A DNA stretch of 62,654 bases from Nostoc sp. S13 (GCF_029379315.1 NZ_JAQYWQ010000024.1:1-62654), one strand, 5' to 3'. Counted from the first letter of the stretch, positions 26,345-36,377 are shown. Translations and numbers: made by a program. Notes: a model not told the origin generated them from the sequence alone.

Positions 26345-27292
26345 GGATGGGCGGACTCTGACTTAGGTTACGAAAGTTTACATATCCTACACTCATTTTA
26401 AGATAACCCTGTGCCAGCGCAAAGTTTTCATAAAGTAATCCCATATTTATGAGCCTATGTATGATAACTAAGGCTGATAGTGATTATGTCAATAAGCAAT
26501 TATACTTATTTTTTTGAGACTCAGGTTTTAAACTAATTTAAAATATGAATTCTCAGTATATAGAAATAAATATAAGCTTAAATTATGTTAAATAGTTTCC
26601 CTGTGCACGTTTTTTACCATAGGTCAAAACATAATTTAAGCAATATTACTTATTGACGAAATGGATACGATTTAAATCTATCGCTAATGGGTAAGACTAA
26701 GTTTCTCCAAGACTAAAGTGCAGCTATTCAAAAAATTTCAAATTTAGTAGCCGAGTCAGCTCAAAATTCAGGGTCATTGTGTTACGCTAAAATATAGTAA
26801 TTTTAAATTTTTCAGATATTCACACCCAAAAGTAAGTCACCTACTAGTTGATTTTAGTTGCTTGGTGATGGAAGTCTAAAATAAGTGGTCGTAGCTTAGA
26901 TTAAGGGAATAATTCCTTTGATTTTTCCTACGATATGCAAAACTCCGGGTTTGGAGCTATGCGATATCCCTATGGGAAGCCGCTACACGTCTTCAGCGCA
27001 CGTTGAGCGTAAGCATTGCTCTTGTCACAACAGTTTGAGCAAAAAATAAAGCAGATCAAGTAGACCGGTGAGAATGGTAGTTTTAGATTGCCAAACGGCA
27101 AGCTAAGTGCTGTGGGATCTATGGTCTGCAAGAAGTCGCATTAGATAATAAATTGTTTGTCCGTAGATAACTTTATCTCTATAGGTAATTTTACCATAGG
27201 AAACTCTAGTCATCAAGAATGCACTTGGTTGGCTGAGGTTCTACTTACTTTTATGGAATTTTATATTTGTTTGAAAAGGTGCTGGTAGAACA
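26345..27292. other. 948-bp AT-rich intergenic region, nothing recognised
   Basis: No open frame with coding character and none of the RNA families I could check by eye (tRNA, tmRNA, RNase P RNA, SRP RNA). It is notable for its length and low repeat content compared with other gaps here, which leaves room for an unrecognised RNA gene between about 26640 and 27250. Confidence 0.4.
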
Positions 27293-27478
27293 ATGATTTA
27301 CGGAAGTATGTCTATGATGATTTTTATTTTAGCGTCTGGATATTTGTTCACAGTGTACCTGTTATTAGCACTGGCGAAGCGAACGGGCGCAAAGACTGTT
27401 CCTACAAGTTTCGTTTCATCTGGTGAAGGAAAACACAAGCAGAAGATAAAAGTGACTCAAGCAGTTAATAGTCAATAG
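27293..27478 (+). CDS. Small hypothetical membrane protein
   Basis: 61 residues with one strong hydrophobic segment (about 6-26, MMIFILASGYLFTVYLLLAL) followed by a basic, soluble tail (KRTGAKTVP ... KHKQKIKVTQ). The ATG has no strong ribosome site. Topology suggests a single-span inner-membrane peptide. The end of the frame runs into AGTCATTTGTC-type repeat DNA, so the natural C-terminus may differ. Function unknown. Confidence 0.5.
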   Translation: MIYGSMSMMIFILASGYLFTVYLLLALAKRTGAKTVPTSFVSSGEGKHKQKIKVTQAVNSQ

Positions 27479-27539
27479 TCATTTGTCCTTCGTCATTTGT
27501 TTTGACTAAAGGACTAAGGACTAAGGACTAAGTACAGCA

Positions 27540-27655
27540 TTTCCGAAAATCGTAGCTTTTTTAAACGCACAGGGACGCTGAGGGAAGCGCAGAGGGGAGG
27601 CAGCGCGTTGCGGGGGTTCCCCCCGTTGTAGCGACTGCCGTCGCGCTGAGTTTTG
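27540..27655. repeat. Dispersed GC-rich hairpin repeat
   Basis: The unit at 27599-27640 (GGCAGCGCGTT ... GGGGGTTCCCCCC ... GCGACTGCCG) belongs to the family also seen in the chelatase gene (4313) and in the Rpn gene (53546). As in the chelatase gene it follows a CGCAGAGG phrase. Confidence 0.7.
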
Positions 27656-27709
27656 CCAATTTTAATTTGCTATGAACTTATGAAATTCTGTACTAAGGAC
27701 TAATTAGTT

Positions 27710-28576
27710 TTATTGGAGTTGGGAAATAGCGATATCAGTGAAGGAAACCTCTTCAACCATTGGGGTATAGCCTAGCCACTGCAATCCTGACTGGGAAAAC
27801 TGTTGCGGACAACCGCTCACAGCGAAGCGGGTTGGTAGTGGTGAGTGAGTATTTCTTAAGCCTAGTAAGTCTAGCTCTTGGGCACAAGCTGCCACAACAT
27901 GAACAGCTGGATCAATCAACTGGACTTGAGAGGGCAGGAGCGATCGCAATACTGGTGTGAGGTGGGGATAATGGGTACAGCCGTGTACTAAGGTGTCAAT
28001 TTCGTTCTCTAATAAAGGCTCTAGGTAGGCTCGTGCTACTTCGGCAGTGTAAGGGTCGTGAATGCGGTTTTGCTCGATGAGTGGCACAAACTCTGGACAT
28101 CCAACTTGCCAAACTTGGACATTAGGATTAATTTCGAGTATAGCGTGCTTATAAGCATTACTCTTAGCCGTAGCTGGAGTGGCAATCACCCCAATGCGCT
28201 TTCCTTGCTGTACTGCTGCCCTTGCCCCTGGTAAGATAATGTCAAGGATTGGTAGAGAAAATTCCTCACTTACTGTCTCCAGCGCTAATGCCGAACTGGT
28301 GTTGCAAGCCATAACAACCATTTTCACACCCTGCTTTTCCATCCAGGTGAGGATTTCACGCATAAATTGGATAATTTCTGCTTGTGAGCGGATGCCATAT
28401 GGAACTCGAGCTGTATCCCCAAAGTAAATAATAGATTCATTGGGGAGTTGTCGATAGAGTTGTCGCAGTACCGTTAGACCACCCACACCACTATCAAAGA
28501 TGCCAATTGGGGCACGTTGGGGTTCTTGATCTGAAAACCCCTCAAGATTTCCTTCAAAAATGGAAGATGAATACAC
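27710..28576 (-). CDS. murI: Glutamate racemase
   Basis: 288 residues from a GTG at 28576. It interconverts L- and D-glutamate to supply D-Glu for peptidoglycan. The two catalytic cysteines are in MACNTSSA (near residue 93) and HGCTHYPHL (near 205); the nucleotide-free active-site motif GIFDSGVGGLTVL opens the conserved part after a non-conserved head of about 25 residues. It lies on the same strand as, and directly downstream of, the two amiC genes, forming a cell-wall gene cluster. Confidence 0.93.
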   Translation of the reverse strand: MYSSSIFEGNLEGFSDQEPQRAPIGIFDSGVGGLTVLRQLYRQLPNESIIYFGDTARVPYGIRSQAEIIQFMREILTWMEKQGVKMVVMACNTSSALALETVSEEFSLPILDIILPGARAAVQQGKRIGVIATPATAKSNAYKHAILEINPNVQVWQVGCPEFVPLIEQNRIHDPYTAEVARAYLEPLLENEIDTLVHGCTHYPHLTPVLRSLLPSQVQLIDPAVHVVAACAQELDLLGLRNTHSPLPTRFAVSGCPQQFSQSGLQWLGYTPMVEEVSFTDIAISQLQ

Positions 28577-28705
28577 AGGCAGATATTGGTTTAGGTTTTT
28601 GGATTTTAAATACAGAATCTAGCAGAGAATTCGCTAATTTACTACTAAATTCTGTACTGAAAAGAGTTCTAAACACCACCTTTTGAATGAGTAATTTGTA
28701 CTATA

Positions 28706-30610
28706 TTAGCGGTGTAAGTATTTGAGGATACCATGAGCGATCGCTTCTGCCATGCGATTTTGATACTCTCGTGTTCCTAATCTAGGATTATCCTCGTAAC
28801 CAGTCATATAGCCTGTTTCCACTAAAATCGAGGGCATAGAGCTTTTCCTGAGAACGTAGAATCGGGCTTTGCGGGTTCCCCGGTTTTTGATCGTACCGAT
28901 GTCCTGGAGGATGGTATTGCGAACTACTTCAGCCAGAGCATAACCACTGTCGTAATAATATACTTCTAACCCATTGACATCAGGGCGATTATCAACTGAA
29001 TTAGCGTGAATGCTGACAAACAAAGTCGCATTAACTCGTTTAGCAATGTCTACCCGTCCCTGAAGTTCTACGAAAAAGTCAGCATCCCGCGTTAGTACCG
29101 CTTGTATACCATTTTGCTCTAAAATTGCTGCTACCCTTTTACCAATAGGCAGGATTACATCCTTTTCTAAAAGTCCGCCCAGACCAGGAGCACCTGAATC
29201 TTTTCCACCATGTCCTGGGTCAATAACTACTAACAATTTCCCCCTGGGAACCGAGGGGTGTGTTCGTGGCTGGGAAATTGGACGGGGATTATCTGTAGGA
29301 TTTGGGAATTGTCCTGAGTTTACTGATGGCAGGGGAGGTAAAGCAATGGGGGGTGAGATACTACTGCTACTAGAGCGTTGTAATTCTAAAGCCAAAAGCT
29401 GGTCGCCAACCTGGTTGAGTTCCCCAATTTGCACACCAGATGCCGGTTGAACCAAGACCACGACAGTATTGGATTCTTGTGGTTGCAAGCGTACCCGCAA
29501 GATAGGGCTATTAGCATTAAAAGCAGGGCCTATGACTCTGGGAGCTAATTTAGCATTGTTAATAGTGATACGGAACAAACCAGAGGTTCTATCCCAGCCT
29601 CCTGTAGCAGATAAAGTTTGGTCGGCTCTAATCAGCAGTTGTGTGCCATTATTAGCCAGTTCCACAGACTCAATAGTAGCAAGTGAGCTGTTAGCAGGTT
29701 GTATAGGGCGGGGAATATTACCTCCAGGCAACTGGGCAACGCCACGATTGGGTAGAATCACAAAACCACCAAGACTGCTAGTGGTTGCTCGCCAATTTGA
29801 ACTATTTTCGTCTACCTGTAAAGTCAGGCGAACAACAGATGGGCTTGTTTGCAGTTGGGTGAACTGGATACGGTTGACACCATAGCGATTAATCACCAAA
29901 TCTCGCTGCTCTAGATTTGGTGATAAAGTTGCGCCAGCTATGTCGATGTTGATTGTCTTCTGATCGTTGCTACGATTTACCTGAATCTGAGGATTACCAC
30001 CACTTGTACTGATGAAAAAACCATCGCCTGTTACCCGTAAGTTCTCAATTTGAGTAACTCTGGCTAAAAGCATTCTATTGTTAGGTGGATTTACAATCCC
30101 GGTTCTCACCACATTGTAAATATTCCTTGGGGATAATATTGGTGTAGATGTTCTCGGTGAAGTTTCTCTGGCTATAACTTCTCCTTGCTGCCCCTCAGTA
30201 TTTTTTGAGGGTACACCTTCGGCTTCTGGCGTAGGTAATTGCACTGTCCAGCGTTCGCCAGTTGTGCTAACAAATTGCACTCGTTTGGGGTCAAGAGTAT
30301 AACCAGGAGTAAGTTCAACGACTATGCGCGTTGTTTGTTCGTCAAACTGCCCAATACGGATAGAACGAATTTCACCGCCTACCTGTTGTGTTAGCTGCGG
30401 ACGCCCAAATGTGGTTCCTGGCAAATCAATTACCAAACGAGTCGGGTTAAAAATTAATTGTGCTTGGGGTTGAACATTCCCTAAAGTATTAATTTCCAGC
30501 CGGTTTTGATTGGTATCAAAACGCCAAGATTCGAGTTTCGCTGCCATTGCCGGCGACGATAGCATGAAGATAGTTCCAATAGTACTGGATAGTAACCAGC
30601 GTAATTTCAC
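28706..30610 (-). CDS. AMIN-domain N-acetylmuramoyl-L-alanine amidase (AmiC type), copy 1
   Basis: 634 residues from the GTG at 30610, preceded by AGGAGAAAGGACT; a longer frame to 30667 lacks that site. A signal peptide (KLRWLLSSTIGTIFMLSSPAMA) leads to two AMIN domains (about 25-120 and 185-385, the first with RLVIDLPGTTFGRPQL) that bind peptidoglycan, a proline-rich linker and an Amidase_3 domain from about 445: VIDPGHGGKDSGAPG, LEKDVILPIG, VSIHANSVD and ILVETGYMTG supply the zinc ligands and catalytic Glu. In Nostoc and Anabaena such enzymes drill nanopores through septal peptidoglycan for cell-cell communication and cell separation. It follows a paralogue from which it arose by tandem duplication. 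Confidence 0.92.
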   Translation of the reverse strand: MKLRWLLSSTIGTIFMLSSPAMAAKLESWRFDTNQNRLEINTLGNVQPQAQLIFNPTRLVIDLPGTTFGRPQLTQQVGGEIRSIRIGQFDEQTTRIVVELTPGYTLDPKRVQFVSTTGERWTVQLPTPEAEGVPSKNTEGQQGEVIARETSPRTSTPILSPRNIYNVVRTGIVNPPNNRMLLARVTQIENLRVTGDGFFISTSGGNPQIQVNRSNDQKTINIDIAGATLSPNLEQRDLVINRYGVNRIQFTQLQTSPSVVRLTLQVDENSSNWRATTSSLGGFVILPNRGVAQLPGGNIPRPIQPANSSLATIESVELANNGTQLLIRADQTLSATGGWDRTSGLFRITINNAKLAPRVIGPAFNANSPILRVRLQPQESNTVVVLVQPASGVQIGELNQVGDQLLALELQRSSSSSISPPIALPPLPSVNSGQFPNPTDNPRPISQPRTHPSVPRGKLLVVIDPGHGGKDSGAPGLGGLLEKDVILPIGKRVAAILEQNGIQAVLTRDADFFVELQGRVDIAKRVNATLFVSIHANSVDNRPDVNGLEVYYYDSGYALAEVVRNTILQDIGTIKNRGTRKARFYVLRKSSMPSILVETGYMTGYEDNPRLGTREYQNRMAEAIAHGILKYLHR

Positions 30611-31067
30611 AGTCCTTTCTCCTGATTCACATTCATGGAAGCCGTCAACATCTGAACATATTGGCAAATCCTCACACCATCACCGTACACATTTGAGTTT
30701 TTTGCTGTTATTAAGACACAGCTAATGGCGTAGAATATAGCACGCTCCTCTGATTTTGCCATGCCACTAGCACATATAAATTTGACTGCTAATTTTAGAT
30801 TTTAGATCCCCGATTACAGAAAATCCGATGTTAGGTTCATGCTAGACTAACGTCCCGCTACGCTAACACCCCTTGTGAGTGACACAAATCCCTAATTTAA
30901 AATCCCAAATCTAAAATCCTAAGTTTGTTGACTTGCAAGGTATCAGATGACAATAACAAGGAAGCTACTCTTGCCCCGCAGCAAAAATACTTAAATTGTT
31001 TTACTACTAAATTGGATAAAAATGGTAAAGACTAGATGTATTTACTCAATAATTTCGACTAAATTAC

Positions 31068-32960
31068 TTATCTTCTCTTTAGATACTGAAGGACGCCACG
31101 AGCGATCGCCTCTGCCATTTGATTTTGGTAAGCTGAGGTTCTTAGCCTAGCCATATCCTCTCGACCAGTCATATAACCCGTTTCCACCAGAATGGAGGGC
31201 ATAGAACTTTTTCTGAGGACATAAAATCTGGCTCGTCGCACTCCCCTGTCTTTGAGAGTACTAATACTTTGGAGAATGCTACTGCGGACAATGCGAGCTA
31301 GATCCAGACCACTGTCATAATAATAGACTTCCAAACCATTAACATCGGGACGACTGGCACCTGCTGAATTAGCGTGGATGCTAACAAACACATCAGCATT
31401 AGCTCGCTCTGCTAATTGCACTCGTCCCGGAAGGGTAACAAAATAGTCAGAATCCCGCGTCAGAATTACTTGTATACCATTTTGCTGCAAAATCTGAGCA
31501 AGTCTCCTACCAATAGGCAAGATAACATCCTTTTCGCGTGCCCCCCCAATGCCAAGTGCTCCTGAGTCTTTACCGCCATGTCCGGGGTCAATAATCACTA
31601 CCACTCGTCCATTGGTAACTCCGCGCTGTGGTTGTAATCGGGGTTGGGGATTAGGATTATTTAGATCTGGGAATGGCCCCCGGTTTGGCGGTGGTAGCCC
31701 AGGTAAAGCAAAGGGGGGTCTTCCAGGGAGGGCGACAACTCGCCGAGAGTCTTGTATGGTTAGAGACAAAAGCCGGTCGCCGATTTGCTTGGGTTGCCCA
31801 ATTTGTATTCCGGCTGCTAGTTGAACTAAGACAACGACAGTATTGGGTTTTTGGGGTTGCAGACGTACCCGGAGAATCGGACTATTGGCAGCAAAGGTGG
31901 GGCCTGTGACTTTCTTAGCTAGGTTAGCATTGGGAATTGTGACCCGGAACACACCAGAGGCTCTATCCCAGGTTCCCGTAGCAGATAAAGGTTGGTCGCC
32001 TCTAATTAGCAGTTGTGTGCCATTATCAGCCAGTTGCACCGACTCAATTGTTGCTGGCGCGTTGTTGGCAGATGGTCTGCTGGAAAAAGAAATGGGTTCT
32101 GACTGATTGTCCGATAGGTTGTTTGAATTACTACTTCCAGGCAATCTGACAAGGCGACTAGGTAAAACTACCAAACCACTACCATTACTATTAGTTACAC
32201 GCCAGTCTGGGCTATTTTTATCTACCCGTAAAGTCAGGCGAACACCAGGAGGTTGGGTTTGCGATGAGGCAAATTCAACGCGGCTAACACCATATTTGTT
32301 AACGGGTATATTATTCTGTTGCGCCAGACGTGGTGATAAAGATGCGTCAGAGATGTCCATGAAGATGGAAGCGCGATCGCGGCTCCGAATTACCTGAATC
32401 GGAGGATTACCACCACTAATGCGAATGAACAACCCATCGCCTGTTACTTGTAAGTTCTCAAGTTGAGTCGCCCCTCGTGTAGTAGTGGCAACCCTTGAAA
32501 TCCGAGGTTGAGGCTGAGAGTTTGGGTTAACTACACTGTAAGCACTTCTGGGAGGTGAGGCAACTTTATCGACTTCCGGCTTAGGTAATTGCACCGTCCA
32601 GCGATCGCCAGTTGTACCAACAAATTGGACTTGTTTGGGGTTTAAAGTATAACCAGGAGTCAGTTCGATAACTATACGTGTTCTGTCTGTATCAAACTGC
32701 CCAACACGGATCGAGCGAATTCCACCGCCTACCTGTTGAGTTAGTTGCGGACGCCCAAATGTAGTTCCTGGCAAATCAATTACCAGCCGAGTCGGGTTGA
32801 AAATTAGTTGTGCCTGGGGTTGAACTGTTCCCACAGTATTAATTTCCAGCCTGTTTTGATTGGCATCAAAGCGCCAAGATTCAAGTCTCGCGGCCATTGC
32901 TGGCGACGATAGCATGAAGATAGTTCCAATAGTGCTGGCTAGTAACCAGTGTAATTTCAC
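31068..32960 (-). CDS. AMIN-domain N-acetylmuramoyl-L-alanine amidase (AmiC type), copy 2
   Basis: 630 residues from the GTG at 32960, with the same AGGAGAAAGGACT leader as copy 1. The architecture is identical: signal peptide KLHWLLASTIGTIFMLSSPAMA, two AMIN domains, a Pro/Gln/Asn-rich linker (about 410-440) and Amidase_3 with VIIDPGHGGKDSGALG, REKDVILPIG, VFVSIHANSAG and ILVETGYMTGRE. Near-identity of the leader and the AMIN N-terminus, with divergence in the linker, marks a tandem duplication. From memory, the pair corresponds to amiC1/amiC2 (alr0092/alr0093) of Anabaena PCC 7120; I cannot say which copy is which. Confidence 0.92.
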   Translation of the reverse strand: MKLHWLLASTIGTIFMLSSPAMAARLESWRFDANQNRLEINTVGTVQPQAQLIFNPTRLVIDLPGTTFGRPQLTQQVGGGIRSIRVGQFDTDRTRIVIELTPGYTLNPKQVQFVGTTGDRWTVQLPKPEVDKVASPPRSAYSVVNPNSQPQPRISRVATTTRGATQLENLQVTGDGLFIRISGGNPPIQVIRSRDRASIFMDISDASLSPRLAQQNNIPVNKYGVSRVEFASSQTQPPGVRLTLRVDKNSPDWRVTNSNGSGLVVLPSRLVRLPGSSNSNNLSDNQSEPISFSSRPSANNAPATIESVQLADNGTQLLIRGDQPLSATGTWDRASGVFRVTIPNANLAKKVTGPTFAANSPILRVRLQPQKPNTVVVLVQLAAGIQIGQPKQIGDRLLSLTIQDSRRVVALPGRPPFALPGLPPPNRGPFPDLNNPNPQPRLQPQRGVTNGRVVVIIDPGHGGKDSGALGIGGAREKDVILPIGRRLAQILQQNGIQVILTRDSDYFVTLPGRVQLAERANADVFVSIHANSAGASRPDVNGLEVYYYDSGLDLARIVRSSILQSISTLKDRGVRRARFYVLRKSSMPSILVETGYMTGREDMARLRTSAYQNQMAEAIARGVLQYLKRR

Positions 32961-33174
32961 AGTCCTTTCTCCTAATTCACGTTCATGGGAGCCACCATAT
33001 CTCAACTTATTGGTAAATCATCACACCGTCACCACCTCAACTTGACCTCTGATGCCTTTTTTGATTTTTAAGCTGTTATTACACCACTTTTCAAGTAATT
33101 GAACTACACCACTCCCCACTCCCGTCTCAGTCGTAGTTTAAATACTTGAAAACTGCCGTAAGTACACACTTAAA

Positions 33175-33324
33175 TTAACGTGAGTTCGACAAGTTTTATT
33201 TGACCTCTCCCCCAGCCCCTCTCCGACGCGGAAAGGGGAGCAAAAAGCTGAATTTTTCGTTGCTCCTCCCTTTCCGTTTTGGAAAGGGAGGCTGTCCGGG
33301 AGAGGTTCATCGAACTCACGTTAA
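33175..33324. repeat. MITE-like element, 150 bp, TTAACGTGAGTTCGA ends
   Basis: Fifteen-base terminal inverted repeats (33175-33189 and 33310-33324) enclose a GC-rich interior with CCTCTCC ... GGGAGAGG complementarity. Non-coding. Confidence 0.75.
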
Positions 33325-33686
33325 ATTAGTTACAGGTTTCATATTGGGTCTAAATCCCCATGCGAAATCTCCACCTGTAGAGGTAGGGGACTCTGACTCC
33401 CAATAAAGCTAGAAAACTGATAACTGATAGGCATTCACTGATAAGTGTTTATTCTTTGTTGCCATTGATGCACTGAGTAAATTATTCCCATTACTGTCAG
33501 ATGATCTAGCAAAATCTATGGGTGTTACTCCCAATTACCTGGAAAATATTCAGATAAAGGCTCACAAGCCGAGGACTGACAACTGAGACGGAAATAAGTA
33601 ACATTCTGAATGCTGGTAGAAATTAGAAACAAACGATCATTCTACAATCACACGGGACGGAGATTTGGGAACAGAAGTTTCCATTA

Positions 33687-33823
33687 GACCTATCCACAAA
33701 TAAACCTCAAAATAGCTGAAACCCTTACATAGCTGACTTTTTAGCTTATATAAAACAGGAACCTCTAAAACCCTCTCCAGAGCTAGGTTTCAGCCAAATA
33801 AAGTTCTCATTTCCGGATAAGTC
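33687..33823. mobile_element. 137-bp TA-flanked MITE, copy 1
   Basis: Terminal inverted repeats (GACCTATCC ... GGATAAGTC), flanked by TA on both sides (33685-33686, 33824-33825). It differs at only two positions from the copy at 53973-54109. TA duplication and length point to a non-autonomous IS630/Tc1-mariner-type element. Confidence 0.85.
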
Positions 33824-33866
33824 TATTGCACAATCGCAACATCTCAAGGCACTTGAGATAACCTTT

Positions 33867-34010
33867 GGGAGATGAGGGAAATGAGGGAGATGGGGGAGAT
33901 GGGGGAGATGGGAGAGATGAGGGAGATGAGGGACATGAGGGAGATGAGGGAAATAACCAATGCCCAATGCCCAATGCCCCATGCCCAATGCCCCATGCCC
34001 CATGCCCAAT
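33867..34010. repeat. Bipartite tandem array: GGGAGATGA 9-mers, linker, AATGCCC heptads
   Basis: A 9-mer array (33867-33952) is followed by AATAACC and a heptad array of AATGCCC/CATGCCC (33958-34010) that ends just beyond the antiporter stop codon. The reverse complement of the same architecture occurs at 50454-50567. Confidence 0.85.
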
Positions 34011-34012
34011 AA

Positions 34013-35557
34013 TTAACGATCGCCAGAATCTGGGGTTACTTCCAAATTGCCACTCTCATTTGATGCTGGCATCTTGGACGCAGGTGGTTCAATTACCAAC
34101 GATGTCCCAGAAGAACCGTCTAAAATTAGTTGCTCTGAGCCTCCGCCCACAGTTTTTGGGTCTGGAAATACAAATCGTAACAAAGGAGGAGCTAAAAAGG
34201 TTGTCAAGATAACCATCATGATAATTGCTGCCCCTAATGGTTTCGAGAGAGCGCCACTGGCAGCGCCGACACCAGCAAACACTAACCCAACCTCGCCTCT
34301 GGGAATCATCCCTACACCGATCGCTAAACGGTTGATTCCCGGTTGACCAAACACGCTTAAACCTGTGATTACTTTACCGAGAATGGCTACTGTGATCAGG
34401 AAAGTTGCCATAATTAGACCTTCACGATTGTCGGGAATTGCTGGGTTTAACACTCCCAAATCAGTTTTTGCCCCAACAGTCACAAAGAAAATTGGTACTA
34501 ACATATCGGCAATGGGACAGACTTGCTTTTGCAGTTCTTTACGCTTATCTGTCTCTTCTAAGACTAAACCCGCCGCAAAAGCTCCCAGGATTGCTTCTAA
34601 GTGGATGACGGCGGCCAGGTATGCCATAGCAAAGGCAAAGATGAATGCTGGTATTACCAGTCCACCGCGTGTTTTGAGTTGATCAGCGATCGCTACAAAG
34701 GACTTATTGAAAACATTGCCTAGTAAGATTGCTCCCAAGATAAAACCAGTGGCGCTGATAATCAAATAAATGACTTTGCTTACATCCACCACGCCATCTT
34801 TAGCTAGACTGGCAACTACCGCTAAAACGATGATTCCCAATACGTCGTCAATTACGGCAGCACCCAAAATAATCTGCCCTTCTTTAGAATTGAGTCGCCC
34901 CAATTCTGACAGGACTTTGGAAGTCATTCCAATACTAGTGGCAGTTAAAGCCGCCCCGGCAAAAATTGCAGGTACAGCATCGATACCAAATAAAGTCATC
35001 AGTCCCACAGTCCCAGCAGCAAAGGGTACTGTTACCCCCACTACTGCGACGACGGTAGCTTGGATACCAACTGCCATTAAGTCTTTTAAATTCGACTCCA
35101 AACCGATTTCAAACAGCAGGATGATCACACCCAATTCTGCCAAAACGGAAACGACCTCCGACTGCGCTGCAAACACGGCTGGAGTGGCTTCAGGGGTTAA
35201 ACCAGCAGTGATTTGAAGGAAGGAGATGATCAAAGAGCTAGAACTGTCTGTGCTGCCTTCTGGAAACACCAAAAGATGGAAAACAGAGATGCCAACTACC
35301 ACACCACCAACAAGTTCTCCTAAGACAGGCGGCAAACCCACTTGGTTTGATAACTCTCCACCAACTTTGCTAGCGAGGTAAATGACTACTAAGCTTAGTA
35401 GCACTGCTGCGACTACCATTGAACTGTCTGCGGCTTGTGTTGCGCTGGCCAGCAGAGGAAAAGTGAAGCTGATTGGATCTAACAAATGCATGGGTTCTGT
35501 GAAAATCCTTCTCTTTGATTCTGACGCGTTTCTGAAAAACATCCTATGAAGATGCAA
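34013..35557 (-). CDS. CPA2-family Na+(K+)/H+ antiporter
   Basis: 514 residues; a start at residue 23 (ATG 35491, MHLLDPISFTF) is at least as likely, because the first 22 residues look non-conserved. About twelve hydrophobic segments are visible, including LGVIILLFEIGLESNL, LGAAVIDDVLGIIVLAVVAS (with the Asp-Asp pair typical of ion exchangers) and VGMIPRGEVGLVFAGVGAA. There is no TrkA-N/RCK domain at the end, only a short polar tail. It should exchange monovalent cations for protons and help pH or salt homeostasis. The ion cannot be predicted. Confidence 0.88.
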   Translation of the reverse strand: MHLHRMFFRNASESKRRIFTEPMHLLDPISFTFPLLASATQAADSSMVVAAVLLSLVVIYLASKVGGELSNQVGLPPVLGELVGGVVVGISVFHLLVFPEGSTDSSSSLIISFLQITAGLTPEATPAVFAAQSEVVSVLAELGVIILLFEIGLESNLKDLMAVGIQATVVAVVGVTVPFAAGTVGLMTLFGIDAVPAIFAGAALTATSIGMTSKVLSELGRLNSKEGQIILGAAVIDDVLGIIVLAVVASLAKDGVVDVSKVIYLIISATGFILGAILLGNVFNKSFVAIADQLKTRGGLVIPAFIFAFAMAYLAAVIHLEAILGAFAAGLVLEETDKRKELQKQVCPIADMLVPIFFVTVGAKTDLGVLNPAIPDNREGLIMATFLITVAILGKVITGLSVFGQPGINRLAIGVGMIPRGEVGLVFAGVGAASGALSKPLGAAIIMMVILTTFLAPPLLRFVFPDPKTVGGGSEQLILDGSSGTSLVIEPPASKMPASNESGNLEVTPDSGDR

Positions 35558-35574
35558 TTGGCAGCTTTTAAACT

Positions 35575-35988
35575 TTACTTTGTACCATTTGTCAACTCAA
35601 TCAAACGCTGCCAGTAGACTTCCCAAACCGGGACTACAGACAGTCTTGGAAGTCGCAGCAAGTCAAAGTCTGTGAATTTATTGTCCTGTTTGATTTGGGC
35701 TAGGGTGACGCATTGGTGTACTCTTCGTAATGCCCGCACATCTACAACTGCCCGTTTACTGTCATTAAGTGCTGGATCAATATAGGGTTGACCAATTATC
35801 TCTGCTAAACCAATGACTTGCCGTTCTTTGCCTGTGTGATAAATTAACGCCAAATCACCAAGAAGCATGGTACGTATATGTTTGAGCGCTAGGGAATTGT
35901 TGACTCCATCCCAAACTGTACTGCCGTCCCGTTCTAAATCGAAGTAAGAATAATTTTCGGGTTCAGTTTTCAGCAGCCAATACGCCAT
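35575..35988 (-). CDS. EVE-domain protein (PUA-like fold)
   Basis: 137 residues from the second ATG of the MMAYW start. The EVE fold is clear from YWLLKTEPENYSYFDLERDG at the start, WDGVNNSLALKHIRTMLLGDLALIYHTGKE in the middle and FDLLRLPRLSVVPV near the end; EVE domains bind modified bases in RNA or DNA. It begins only about 18 bases upstream of the antiporter stop side with no overlap. Physiological role in cyanobacteria unknown. Confidence 0.9.
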   Translation of the reverse strand: MAYWLLKTEPENYSYFDLERDGSTVWDGVNNSLALKHIRTMLLGDLALIYHTGKERQVIGLAEIIGQPYIDPALNDSKRAVVDVRALRRVHQCVTLAQIKQDNKFTDFDLLRLPRLSVVPVWEVYWQRLIELTNGTK

Positions 35989-36377
35989 CACAAAATCTCC
36001 AAAAAGGCTAGTGGTCTATCAAGGAAACTTTGACAAGTAAATAAATTGTTCAATTTCTCTTCTTCCTTCTCTGCGAGACGCTACGCGAACGCGTTCTTTG
36101 CGTCCTTCTCTCAAGGGGAAACGCTAACGCGGTTCGTTCCTTTACTTTCAAACTTCGCTTGACAGACTACTAGTGTAATTTTTTAAGTTTCCAAAAATGT
36201 AACCATTTCAGCTTTTGACGATCGCAGTGTCAAAGTAAGAACATACAAATCGGATAAGTGCGATCGCACTTAAGTTGTGAAAAACTTGTGGTAGCCGTTG
36301 ACTCTCAACGGCCACCAAAAGATTATTACATACCCTTGTTAAAAACATCTGTGGATACTTTGAGGAGTGCAAATCTT

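Noticed and set aside
31549..32397. Plus-strand ORFs opposite the second amiC gene
   Set aside because: Shadow frames; no recognisable domain and composition that mirrors the sense gene.
33200..33406. 68-residue plus-strand ORF after the amiC genes
   Set aside because: It is the translation of the 150-bp MITE-like element and its flank.
34047..35216. Long plus-strand ORFs (99, 105, 148 residues) opposite the antiporter
   Set aside because: Antisense shadows of a well-supported membrane protein gene.
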